The notes below the pieces were generated by a model. The model was not told where the DNA came from. It searched no databases and saw only the letters and a list, made by a program, of their open reading frames with translations. A DNA stretch of 64,000 nucleotides from Streptomyces lateritius. Lineage in GTDB: Bacteria > Actinomycetota > Actinomycetes > Streptomycetales > Streptomycetaceae. Both the position numbers and the translations under genes were made by a program. This document shows, piece by piece, positions 39,222 to 47,765 of this stretch; position 1 is the first letter of the stretch, and every line of letters starts with the position of its first letter. Where the stretch lies: assembly GCF_014649715.1 (NCBI RefSeq), contig NZ_BMTO01000012.1:188843-252842 (forward strand). Reading direction: 5' to 3'.

Positions 39222-40969
39222 GCGGTACGACGGCGGCGGACATCACTGCAGGCCGGGTCGGCACTCCGGACAAGGGCGCACTGCGCGCCCTGCTGCCCGT
39301 GCTCGGCGCGCACCGGGGCATGACCGTGCGGACCTTCGGGGCGGCGCTCGTCGACCAGGCGGCGCTCGTCGTGCTCGTCACGCTGGCCGCGCACACCGTC
39401 GGCGTGGCCGTCCTCGAGCGTCGCCCGCCGACCGCCGGTACGGTCGTCGCTCTCCTCGCACTCGTTCTGCTGCGCTCCCTCGCCACCTGGCGGGAGATGG
39501 ACCTGTCGCACGATCTGGCGTACCGCGTGCTCGCGGAGTTGCGGGTACGGGTCTTCGACGGGCTCGCGCGCAGCGCGCCGGCCAGGATCGCGGGGCGGCG
39601 GAGCGGAGATCTGGCGTCGGCGGCGCTCGGGGACGTGGAGGCGCTGGAGTTCTTCTACGCGCACGCCGTCGCCCAACTCCTCGCCTCGGGAGCGGTGTTC
39701 ACCTCCGGTGCGGTCGTCCTCGGCTTCGTCGACCCGTGGCTGCTGGGCGCGGTCCTGCCCGCCGCGGCGCTCCTGGTGCTGGCGCCGCTGCTCGACGGGC
39801 GGGGGCGGGCGGCGCGGGGCGCGAGGACCCGCGAGGCCGCCGCCGCGCTCTCCGCGGAGACCGTGGAGACGGTCGACGGGCTGCGCGAGCTGCTCGCCTT
39901 CGGCGCGCTCGAGCGACGCCGGGAGCGACTGCGCGGGTTCGGCGGGGAGCTCGGGGACGCGCAGCGCGCCGAGCACAGCTGGGAGGCGGGGGCCGCGGCG
40001 GTGCGGGACCTGCTGGTGGTCGGGGCCGTCGTCGGCGTCGTCGCCGCGGCGGCGCACACGGTGAGCGGCCCGTGGGCGCCGGCCGCGATGGCGCTCGCGC
40101 TCGGCTGCCTGGCACCGGTCGCCGATTCGGCGGCGGCGCTGGGCCAGGCGGGTGGTCTTCGCGCGGCGGCCGCCCGGGTCGGCGCGGCGATCGGCGCCCG
40201 TGCCGGGGCGCCGGAACCGACGCGGCCCGTGCCGCTGCCGGACGGGCCGCTGGGGGTACGACTGCGGGGGGTCCGCTTCGACTACGGCGGTACGGAGGTG
40301 CTGGCCGGGGTCGATCTGGTGGTCCGGCCGGGGGAGACGGTGGCGCTCGTCGGGGCGTCGGGGGCCGGAAAGTCCACGCTGGCGCACCTGTTGGCACGGT
40401 TCTGGGACCCGGGGGAGGGGGTCGTGGAGCTGCTCGACGCGTCCGGGACGGCGATCGACGTACGGCGGGTCGCGGACGCGGACCTGCGGGGCGCGGTGGC
40501 CGTGGTCGGTCAGGACGCGCCGCTCTTCCACGGCACCCTGGCGGACAACCTGCGGCTCGCGGCCCCGGACGCGCCGGACGGGCGGGTGCGGGAGGTGGCG
40601 GAGCTGTGCGGGATCGGCCACCTGGTGTCCGACCTGGCGGTCGGCGAACGCGGCGCGACCCTGTCGGGTGGGCAGCGGGCCCGGGTGGCCCTGGGACGGG
40701 CGCTGCTCACCTCGCCGCGGATCCTGGTCCTGGACGAGACGACGGCGAACCTGGACGCGGCGGGGGAGGCGGAACTGGCGGCGGCCCTGGGGGCGGCGCC
40801 CGGCGCGTCCGACCGCACGACGGTGGTGATCGCCCACCGCCCCTCGACGATCCGCCGCGCGGACCGCATCGCGGTCCTCTCGAACGGCCGCGTGGTCGAA
40901 ACCGGCACCTGGCACGACCTGACCACCCGCCCCGGCCTCTTCACCACCCTCCTGACCCGCACACCCTGA
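39218..40969 (+). CDS. CydC-like ABC exporter half-transporter
   Basis: A 583-residue partner of the preceding gene. Membrane helices fill residues 20-300; the ATPase has Walker A GASGAGKSTLAHLLA, signature LSGGQRARVALGRALLT and Walker B ILVLDETTANLD. The slightly altered Walker B-D loop (ETTANLD against EATSAVD in the partner) suggests an asymmetric heterodimer. ATG 39218 overlaps the previous stop (ATGA). It is the last gene of the peptide operon. Confidence 0.88.
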   Translation: MSGTTAADITAGRVGTPDKGALRALLPVLGAHRGMTVRTFGAALVDQAALVVLVTLAAHTVGVAVLERRPPTAGTVVALLALVLLRSLATWREMDLSHDLAYRVLAELRVRVFDGLARSAPARIAGRRSGDLASAALGDVEALEFFYAHAVAQLLASGAVFTSGAVVLGFVDPWLLGAVLPAAALLVLAPLLDGRGRAARGARTREAAAALSAETVETVDGLRELLAFGALERRRERLRGFGGELGDAQRAEHSWEAGAAAVRDLLVVGAVVGVVAAAAHTVSGPWAPAAMALALGCLAPVADSAAALGQAGGLRAAAARVGAAIGARAGAPEPTRPVPLPDGPLGVRLRGVRFDYGGTEVLAGVDLVVRPGETVALVGASGAGKSTLAHLLARFWDPGEGVVELLDASGTAIDVRRVADADLRGAVAVVGQDAPLFHGTLADNLRLAAPDAPDGRVREVAELCGIGHLVSDLAVGERGATLSGGQRARVALGRALLTSPRILVLDETTANLDAAGEAELAAALGAAPGASDRTTVVIAHRPSTIRRADRIAVLSNGRVVETGTWHDLTTRPGLFTTLLTRTP

Positions 40970-41615
40970 ACCCGCGACCGGGCCGGGGGCCGGGGCCGCC
41001 GCAAGGGCCCCGCCGCGCTGTGGGGCCGATGGGGCGCCTGCGGCGGCCCCATCCCACCCCTTGCCGGAACTCCGACGAGGGAGGGAGGGGCGTGCGGGCC
41101 GGGGCCTGACGGCCCTCAGGCCCTACCGTCCGGGACTGACGGTCCTCAGGCCCTACCGTCCGGGACGAGGCACCCCGCGGGGTGCTTCACGGCCCCGCGG
41201 GGTGGGCTGGTGGAGAGCGATTCCCCGACCCCGCCCCTTCCACCCGAATCTCTGACGAGACCGAGCGCCCACGGACGGGCCCGGGGGCTGACGGCCCCGC
41301 GCCCTCGGCGCCACGGTCGCGCCGACACACGGCTGACGGGCCCGAGTCGTCCTGCCGCCTCCGGCGCCACGGGTGGCCCTGCCACGGCAGGACTCACGGT
41401 CCCCAGCCTTTCCGGCGCCCCGGCGCAACGGTCGGGCGGCCCGAAGTACCTGGCGGGTCCAGGTCCCGGCGCTTCCGGCGGTAAGCCGAGCGTGCCCGCC
41501 GGGCGGCGCGCAGGGGGCGCAGGCGCCGGGCGGCAGGCTTCGGCCCGGCCGCATCGCCCCCCGGTGGGGGCGGGCCCCCGCGCAGAGCGAGCGCCGCGAA
41601 CCCCACCCCCAAAGC
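40970..41615. other. Long GC-rich intergenic region with repeats
   Basis: 646 bp between the exporter gene and the stop of the convergent PucR gene. I find no gene with coding bias. It holds a 30-bp tandem duplication (41106-41165), a perfect 16-bp palindrome GCACCCCGCGGGGTGC (41170-41185) with a second CCCCGCGGGG 8 bp on, and several short GC hairpins that could stop transcription from both sides. Repeated CTGACGG words suggest decay of repeated sequence. Confidence 0.6.
41106..41165. repeat. 30-bp tandem duplication
   Basis: Two adjacent copies (41106-41135 and 41136-41165) differ at one base (GGCC versus GGTC). Each contains CTCAGGCCCTACCGTCCGGG. No coding role is seen. Confidence 0.9.
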
Positions 41616-43310
41616 TCAGCTCATCCGCAGCGCCAGGAAGAAGTCCAGCTTGTCCTCCAGACGCGACAAGTCCCTGCCCGTCAGTTGCTCGATCCTGCCC
41701 ACCCTGTAGCGCAGGGTGTTCACATGCAGGTGCAGGCGCGTCGCGCAGCGGGTCCAGGAGCCGTCGCAGTCGAGGAAGGCTTCCAGGGTCGGGATGAGTT
41801 CCGCGCGGTGGCGGCGGTCGTAGTCGCGGAGCGGGTCCAGGAGGCGGGCCGTGAAGGCGCGGCGGACGTCGTCCGGGACGAACGGGAGGAGCAGGACGTG
41901 GGAGGCCAGTTCGTGGTGGCCGGCCGCGCAGACGCGGCCCGGCCGGGCGGCGGCGACGCGCCGGGCGTGGCGGGCCTCTTCCAGGGCGCCGCGCAGGCCC
42001 TCCGCCGAGTGGACGGCCGCGCTGACACCCAGCGTCAGGCGCCCGTCGTCGGCCAGGCCGGACGACAGCGGCTCCCGTACCGTCGCCAGCAGCGCGTCCG
42101 CGTGCAGGCCGAGGCCGGCGGCCTGGCCCTCGTCCTCGCTGTCCGGGAGGGGGCCGACGGGCAGCGGGACCAGGGCGATGGCCTCGTCGCCGTGGTGGGC
42201 GACGGCGATCCGGTCGGCGGAGTCGGCGCCCATGGTCGCCGGGTCGACCAGGATCTCCTCCAGGAGCGCCTGGGCGACCGGGCCGCCGTCCACGACGCCC
42301 GACCCGCTCTCCGGGTCCCACTCCACGCGGGCCACGACGACCTGCCAGTGCGGCGCCGTCCCGAGCCCCGGCAGCAGTACGGGCGCGGCCACCCGCAGGC
42401 GGGCGGCGATCTCGGCGGGCGCGGCGCCCGTCTGGACCAGTTCGAGGACCTCCTGCGCGAGCCGGCGCCGTACCGTACGGGCCGCGTCGCGCCGGTCCCG
42501 TTCCACGGCGATCAGCTGCGTGACGCCCTGGAGCAGGTCGAGCCGGGCCGCCGGCCAGTCGCTCGCGTCCGCCTCGACGGCCAGCAGCCAGTCCGAGAGC
42601 ACCGTTTCGCGCACGTCGCGCGAGGCGGGCGCGGCGCCGCGCCCGGTGTTGCGGATCGGGAAGAGGGAGTACGTGGTTCCGCCGGTGGTCAGCCGGTGCG
42701 GGCCGCGCCGGCCGGTCCTGGTCGCGGCCAGGTGCTCGCCGGCCAGGGTGGCGGCGAGACCGCTCTCCAGCGGAGCCCCCGCGCCCGCGATCTGGCGGCC
42801 GGTGGGGGACAGGACCCAGGCCCGCAGGTCCAGGTCGGAGCCGAGGAGGTCGAGGACGACCTCGGGGCCGCCACCCGCCGGCCCGGAGGTCATCAGGCGC
42901 CTGTGCCGATCGACGACGGCCGCCAGATCGCCCGCCCGCTCGCCGGAGACCTGTCGAACGACGTACTCGGTGATCGTCGCGAACGCAACGGACTCGTTCA
43001 CCGCGAACAGAGGCAGCCGATGGCGCGAACACGCCTGTACGAGATCGTCGGGGATGTCCCCGAGCTCGGCCTCGCCGGCCGCGAGCCCGGCGACCCCGGC
43101 GGAGGCCAGAATCCGGACGAACGGCTCGGCGTCCTCCGGCACCCGGTACCAGGCGAGCCCGGTGAGGACGAGCTCACCTCCCGCGAGATACCGGCTGGGG
43201 TCCTTCAGGTCCGTCGTCATCACGCCCCGTACGGAGCGGTCCAGCTCGTCCTCACCGCCGAGCAGGCGCAGCCCCAGCGCGTCGGTTTCCAGCAGTGCGC
43301 GCAGCCGCAT
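41616..43310 (-). CDS. PucR family transcriptional regulator of purine catabolism
   Basis: A 564-residue protein. The N-terminal PucR domain starts MRLRALLETDALGLRLLGGE and continues GVMTTDLKDPSRYLAGGELV. A GGDEF-like/CdaR middle region follows. The C-terminal PucR HTH is ELIPTLEAFLDCDGSWTRCA then ATRLHLHVNTLRYRVGRIEQ. PucR-type regulators respond to purine breakdown products. The gene diverges from the xanthine dehydrogenase operon across a 314-bp gap, so it is the likely regulator of that operon. ATG 43310 is chosen at the conserved domain start; an in-frame ATG at 43337 exists. Confidence 0.88.
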   Translation of the reverse strand: MRLRALLETDALGLRLLGGEDELDRSVRGVMTTDLKDPSRYLAGGELVLTGLAWYRVPEDAEPFVRILASAGVAGLAAGEAELGDIPDDLVQACSRHRLPLFAVNESVAFATITEYVVRQVSGERAGDLAAVVDRHRRLMTSGPAGGGPEVVLDLLGSDLDLRAWVLSPTGRQIAGAGAPLESGLAATLAGEHLAATRTGRRGPHRLTTGGTTYSLFPIRNTGRGAAPASRDVRETVLSDWLLAVEADASDWPAARLDLLQGVTQLIAVERDRRDAARTVRRRLAQEVLELVQTGAAPAEIAARLRVAAPVLLPGLGTAPHWQVVVARVEWDPESGSGVVDGGPVAQALLEEILVDPATMGADSADRIAVAHHGDEAIALVPLPVGPLPDSEDEGQAAGLGLHADALLATVREPLSSGLADDGRLTLGVSAAVHSAEGLRGALEEARHARRVAAARPGRVCAAGHHELASHVLLLPFVPDDVRRAFTARLLDPLRDYDRRHRAELIPTLEAFLDCDGSWTRCATRLHLHVNTLRYRVGRIEQLTGRDLSRLEDKLDFFLALRMS

Positions 43311-43624
43311 CTCGTCGCCGCCGTTCCTTCTCGTCATTCGCGAAAACTTGTCGCGTTGTCGTCGGTGGCCCGCGGCCACCGTTTCCAGGGGAAAACGGCG
43401 AGGTTACCGAGCCCCGCCTTTCGTTCGAATCTACAAGACGACGATGGTCACCAGCCAACTCCTTCATGTTTTCGGTGACTGCACCCGGGCGAGACCTGGC
43501 TTGTGTACTAGGCCACACATCGCGTGAACAGCACATGAACACGAAATCGAAGTCGAGGGCCGGCCGTCCCCCCGGGCCCGCGCGACGGACCCCCGATCAC
43601 TAGAAGCACTAGAAGAGAGCCACC
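43311..43624. promoter_or_regulatory. Divergent control region between pucR-type gene and xdh operon
   Basis: 314 bp that must hold the promoters of both divergent units. AT-richer segments occur at 43330-43350 and 43425-43480. TACTAG (43506-43511) is a possible -10 for the xdh side. A short direct repeat CACTAGAAG occurs twice just before the ribosome binding site (about 43600-43615). No clear dyad operator was found and no small gene is supported. Confidence 0.45.
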
Positions 43625-44515
43625 ATGGACTTCCTTCGCCCCGCCAGCTGGGAGGAGGCGCTCGCCGCCAAGGCCGAGCACCCCACGGCCGTGCCCATCG
43701 CCGGTGGCACCGACATCATGGTCGAGATCAACTTCGACCACCGGCGCCCCGAGTACCTCCTGGACCTGAACCGTATCGAGCTCCTGCGCGAGTGGGAGGT
43801 CGGCGAGGAGAACGTCCGCCTCGGCGCCTCCGTTCCGTACACCCAGATCATGGAGCAGCTGCGGGCCGAGCTGCCCGGCCTGGCGCTGGCCTCGCACACG
43901 GTGGCCTCGCCCCAGATCCGCAACCGCGGCGGTGTCGGTGGCAATCTGGGCACCGCGTCCCCGGCCGGTGACGCGCACCCCGCACTGCTCGCCGCCGGTG
44001 CCGAGGTCGAGGTCGAGTCGGTGCGCGGCAACCGGTTCATCCCGATCGACGAGTTCTACACGGGTGTGAAGCGCAACGCGCTCCAGCCCGACGAGCTCAT
44101 CAAGACCGTCCACATCAAGAAGGCGGACGGCCCCCAGCAGTACTCCAAGGTCGGCACCCGCAACGCGATGGTCATCGCGGTCTGCGCCTTCGGCCTGGCC
44201 CTGCACCCGGAGACCCGGACCGTACGCACCGGCATCGGCTCGGCCGCGCCGACCCCGATCCGGGCCAAGGAGGCCGAGGAGTTCCTGAACGCGGCGCTGG
44301 AGGAGGGCGGTTTCTGGGACAACGGCAAGATCATCACGCCGTCGATCGCCAAGCAGTTCGCCGACCTCTGCTCGGCCGCCGCCAACCCCATCGACGACGT
44401 CCGAGGCACCGCCAAGTACCGCCGCCACGCCGTCGGAATCATGGCTCGCCGCCAGCTCGGCTGGACCTGGGAGCAGTACCGCGGCGCCGACCGCACGCTT
44501 GAGGGAGCTGCATAA
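43625..44515 (+). CDS. Xanthine dehydrogenase FAD-binding subunit
   Basis: A 296-residue FAD subunit of a molybdenum hydroxylase. It shows the CoxM/XdhB-type motifs PIAGGTDIMVEINFDHRRPE in the first FAD loop and TVASPQIRNRGGVGGNLGTA in the second. It accepts electrons from the Fe-S subunit and passes them to NAD+ or another acceptor. ATG 43625 has AGAGAG upstream. It is the first gene of a tight three-gene operon with only 2 bp to the next gene. Together the three encode conversion of hypoxanthine and xanthine to urate. Confidence 0.9.
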   Translation: MDFLRPASWEEALAAKAEHPTAVPIAGGTDIMVEINFDHRRPEYLLDLNRIELLREWEVGEENVRLGASVPYTQIMEQLRAELPGLALASHTVASPQIRNRGGVGGNLGTASPAGDAHPALLAAGAEVEVESVRGNRFIPIDEFYTGVKRNALQPDELIKTVHIKKADGPQQYSKVGTRNAMVIAVCAFGLALHPETRTVRTGIGSAAPTPIRAKEAEEFLNAALEEGGFWDNGKIITPSIAKQFADLCSAAANPIDDVRGTAKYRRHAVGIMARRQLGWTWEQYRGADRTLEGAA

Positions 44516-44517
44516 CC

Positions 44518-45114
44518 ATGCGCGTCAACTTCACCGTCAACGGTCGCCGGCAGGAAGCCGACGACGTCTGGGAGGGCGAGTCCCTCCTCTACGTTCTGCG
44601 TGAGCGCCTGGGTCTGCCCGGCTCCAAGAACGCCTGCGAGCAGGGCGAGTGCGGTTCCTGCACCGTCCGTCTCGACGGCGTGCCGGTCTGCTCCTGTCTC
44701 GTCGCGGCCGGTCAGGTCGAGGGCCGCGACGTCGTCACCGTCGAGGGCCTGGCGGAGTACGCCAAGCAGCGCGAGGAGCACGGTGGTTGCGCCTCCGGCG
44801 CCTGCGGCACCTCGCTCGACGCGGCCAAGAAGTGGGAAGCGAAGCCCGGTCAGGACTCGCAGACCGGCGAGGGCGTCGAACTGGCCCCGATCCAGCAGGC
44901 GTTCATCGACGCCGGCGCCGTGCAGTGCGGTTTCTGCACTCCCGGTCTGCTGGTCGCGGCCGACGAGATGCTGGAGCGCAACCCGTCCCCGACGGACGCG
45001 GACATCCGCGAGGCGCTCTCCGGCAACCTCTGCCGATGCACGGGTTACGAGAAGATCCTCGACGCGGTCCGCCTCGCGGCCGCTCGCCAGGAGCGCCAGG
45101 GAGAGGCGGTCTGA
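44518..45114 (+). CDS. Xanthine dehydrogenase 2Fe-2S subunit
   Basis: A 198-residue iron-sulfur subunit. The plant-ferredoxin-like cluster is CEQGECGSCTVRLDGVPVC; the second cluster in the helical domain is CGFCTPGLL with CRCTGYEKI. Between them lies a 35-residue insert (residues about 82-118) with the extra Cys pair GGCASGACG, common in actinobacterial homologues, whose role is not known to me. The stop is 1 bp from the next ATG. Confidence 0.93.
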   Translation: MRVNFTVNGRRQEADDVWEGESLLYVLRERLGLPGSKNACEQGECGSCTVRLDGVPVCSCLVAAGQVEGRDVVTVEGLAEYAKQREEHGGCASGACGTSLDAAKKWEAKPGQDSQTGEGVELAPIQQAFIDAGAVQCGFCTPGLLVAADEMLERNPSPTDADIREALSGNLCRCTGYEKILDAVRLAAARQERQGEAV

Positions 45115-45115
45115 C

Positions 45116-47515
45116 ATGGCTCAGAACACACGCACCGTTCCGGTGGGCACGCCCACCGAGGTCACCCAGAACCACACCAAGGGCGGCGTCGGCGAGTCCA
45201 CTCTCCGCCCGGACGGCACCCTCAAGGTCACCGGTGAGTTCGCCTACTCCTCGGACATGTGGCACGAGGACATGCTGTGGGGCCAGATCCTGCGGTCCAC
45301 GGTCGCGCACGCCGAGATCGTGTCCATCGACACCTCCGAGGCCCTCTCGATGGACGGCGTCTACGCCGTCCTGACGCACGAGGACCTGCCGGCCGCGAAG
45401 AACTACGGCATGGAGTTCCAGGACACCCCCGTCCTGGCCTACGGCAAGGTCCGCCACCACGGTGAGCCGGTCGCCCTCGTGGCCGCCGACCACCCGGAGA
45501 CAGCGCGCCGCGCCGCCGCGAAGATCAAGATCGAGTACAAGGAGCTGCCCCTCATCACCGATGAGGCCTCGGCGCTCGCCCCGGACGCGATCCTGGTCCA
45601 CGAGAACCGGGACGACCACCACTCCGGCCACGTGCCGCACCCGAACATCGTGCACCGCCAGCCGATCTTCCGCGGCAACGCCGACGAGGCCGCCAAGAAG
45701 GCCGACGTCATCGTCAAGGGCGAGTACACCTTCGGCATGCAGGACCAGGCCTTCCTCGGCCCCGAGTCGGGCCTCGCCGTGCCCGCCGAGGACGGCGGTG
45801 TCGACCTGTACGTCGCCACCCAGTGGCTGCACTCGGACCTCAAGCAGATCGCCCCCTGCCTCGGCCTGCCCGAGGAGAAGGTCCGCATGACCATGGCCGG
45901 GGTCGGCGGCGCGTTCGGCGGCCGCGAGGACATCTCGATGCAGATCCTCGCCTCCGTCCTCGCGCTGCGCACCGGCAAGCCGGTGAAGATGGTCTACAAC
46001 CGCTACGAGTCCTTCTTCGGACACGTCCACCGGCACCCGGCGAAGCTCTACTACGAGCACGGCGCCACCAAGGACGGCAAGCTCACGCACATGAAGTGCA
46101 AGATCGTCCTGGACGGCGGCGCCTACGCCTCCTCCACGGCCTCGGTCGTCGGCAACGCCGCCTCCCTCTCGGTAGGCCCGTACGTCATCGACGACGTCGA
46201 GATCGAGGCGGTCGGCCTCTACACCAACAACCCGCCCTGCGGCGCCATGCGCGGCTTCGGCGCGGTCCAGGCGTGCTTCGCGTACGAGGCCCAGATGGAC
46301 AAGCTCGCCGCCAGGCTGGACATGGACCCGGTGGAGTTCCGCCAGATCAACGCCATGGAGCAGGGGACGATCATGCCGACCGGCCAGCCGGTCGACTCCC
46401 CGGCCCCGGTCGCCGAGCTGCTGCGCCGTGTCAAGGCCCGCCCGATGCCGCCGGAGCGCCAGTGGGAGACCGCGGGCGAGGGCCCGGACGTCCGCGCGCT
46501 GCCGGGCGGTCTCTCCAACACCAGTCACGGCGAGGGCGTCGTCCGGGGTGTCGGCTACGCGGTCGGCATCAAGAACGTCGGTTTCTCCGAGGGCTTCGAC
46601 GACTACTCGACCGCCAAGATCCGCATGGAGGTCATCAACGGCGAGCCGGTCGCCACGGTCCACACGGCCATGGCCGAGGTCGGTCAGGGCGGGGTCACCA
46701 TCCACGCCCAGATCGCCCGCACGGAGCTCGGCGTCCAGCAGGTGACCATCCACCCCGCCGACACCCAGGTCGGCTCGGCCGGTTCGACCTCCGCGGGCCG
46801 CCAGACGTACATGACCGGCGGCGCCATCAAGAACTCCTGCGAGATCGTCCGCGAGAAGGTGCTGGAGATCGGCCGGCGCAAGTTCGGCTCGTACCACCCG
46901 GCATGGGCCACCGCCGAACTCCTCCTGGAGGGCGGCAAGGTCGTCACCGACGGCGGCGAGGCCCTCGCCACCATCGCGGACGTCCTCGAGGACCAGGCCG
47001 TGGAGGTCGAGGAGGAGTGGCGGCACCGCCCCACCCAGGCCTTCGACCTCGTCACCGGCCAGGGCAACGGGCACGTCCAGTACGCCTTCGCCGCGCACCG
47101 CGCGGTGGTGGAGGTCGACACCGAGCTCGGCCTGGTCAAGGTCATCGAACTGGCCTGCGCCCAGGACGTCGGCAAGGCGGTCAACCCCCTCTCCGTGGTC
47201 GGCCAGATCCAGGGTGGCACCACCCAGGGCCTGGGCGTCGCGGTGATGGAGGAGATCATCGTCGACCCGAAGACCGCGAAGGTGAAGAACCCGTCCTTCA
47301 CGGACTACCTGATCCCCACCATCCTCGACACGCCGACCATCCCGGTCGACTACCTCGAGCTGGCGGACCCGAACGCCCCGTACGGAGTACGTGGCATCGG
47401 TGAGGCCCCGACCCTGTCGTCCACCCCGGCCGTCCTCGCGGCGATCCGGAACGCGACGGGCCTGGAGCTCAACAAGACGCCGGTCCGCCCCGAGGCGCTC
47501 ACCGGCACCCTGTAG
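45116..47515 (+). CDS. Xanthine dehydrogenase molybdopterin-binding catalytic subunit
   Basis: A 799-residue Mo-cofactor subunit. Motifs in order: GVGESTLRPDGTLKVTGEFA at the start, QDQAFLGPESGLAVP, the Moco loop GVGGAFGGRED, CGAMRGFGAVQACFAYE (substrate Arg loop), VHTAMAEVGQGGVTIHAQIA, and near the end GVRGIGEAPTLSSTPAVLAA, whose Glu is the catalytic base. Full length and all key loops are present, so the enzyme should be active. It needs XdhC, encoded at 49284, for cofactor sulfuration. Confidence 0.93.
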   Translation: MAQNTRTVPVGTPTEVTQNHTKGGVGESTLRPDGTLKVTGEFAYSSDMWHEDMLWGQILRSTVAHAEIVSIDTSEALSMDGVYAVLTHEDLPAAKNYGMEFQDTPVLAYGKVRHHGEPVALVAADHPETARRAAAKIKIEYKELPLITDEASALAPDAILVHENRDDHHSGHVPHPNIVHRQPIFRGNADEAAKKADVIVKGEYTFGMQDQAFLGPESGLAVPAEDGGVDLYVATQWLHSDLKQIAPCLGLPEEKVRMTMAGVGGAFGGREDISMQILASVLALRTGKPVKMVYNRYESFFGHVHRHPAKLYYEHGATKDGKLTHMKCKIVLDGGAYASSTASVVGNAASLSVGPYVIDDVEIEAVGLYTNNPPCGAMRGFGAVQACFAYEAQMDKLAARLDMDPVEFRQINAMEQGTIMPTGQPVDSPAPVAELLRRVKARPMPPERQWETAGEGPDVRALPGGLSNTSHGEGVVRGVGYAVGIKNVGFSEGFDDYSTAKIRMEVINGEPVATVHTAMAEVGQGGVTIHAQIARTELGVQQVTIHPADTQVGSAGSTSAGRQTYMTGGAIKNSCEIVREKVLEIGRRKFGSYHPAWATAELLLEGGKVVTDGGEALATIADVLEDQAVEVEEEWRHRPTQAFDLVTGQGNGHVQYAFAAHRAVVEVDTELGLVKVIELACAQDVGKAVNPLSVVGQIQGGTTQGLGVAVMEEIIVDPKTAKVKNPSFTDYLIPTILDTPTIPVDYLELADPNAPYGVRGIGEAPTLSSTPAVLAAIRNATGLELNKTPVRPEALTGTL

Positions 47516-47519
47516 GACT

Positions 47520-47577
47520 CTCCGGGCGGTGCGTGCCTCCCAGGAACGTCACACTTCCCCGCCCGCACCGCCCGGAG
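47520..47577 (+). terminator. Terminator of the xanthine dehydrogenase operon
   Basis: A perfect 14-bp inverted repeat (47520-47533 with 47564-47577) with a 30-nt loop begins 5 bp after the stop codon. The long loop makes it weaker than other terminators here; some read-through into the permease gene is possible. Confidence 0.55.
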
Positions 47578-47603
47578 CAACCCCAGCGGTACCAGCACCA
47601 CCC

Positions 47604-47630
47604 CCGCAGTACCCGCAGTACCCGCAGTAC
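47604..47630. repeat. Three 9-bp tandem units between xdh operon and permease
   Basis: CCGCAGTAC occurs three times in tandem (47604-47612, 47613-47621, 47622-47630), followed by a diverged fourth unit. It is a short noncoding minisatellite. Confidence 0.9.
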
Positions 47631-47765
47631 CCGCGTCACTGATCCACCCAGTTCGTCTCGGGCCGTCCCCCGGGTCGTGCAGCCCACGCAGCATCCCAAA
47701 TCCCGCAGCTTCTCTGACTTCCCAGTCCTATGCGGGTGCCCCTTTGAACCTTGGGAGTAGGCCCC

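Noticed and set aside
37482..40969. CydDC-like genes as part of a cytochrome bd locus
   Set aside because: No cydAB genes are present and the genes are translationally coupled to the peptide-maturation operon.
47604..47630. Short tandem repeats (here and at 50413-50452, 41106-41165) as a CRISPR array
   Set aside because: Units are contiguous without spacers and there are no cas genes.
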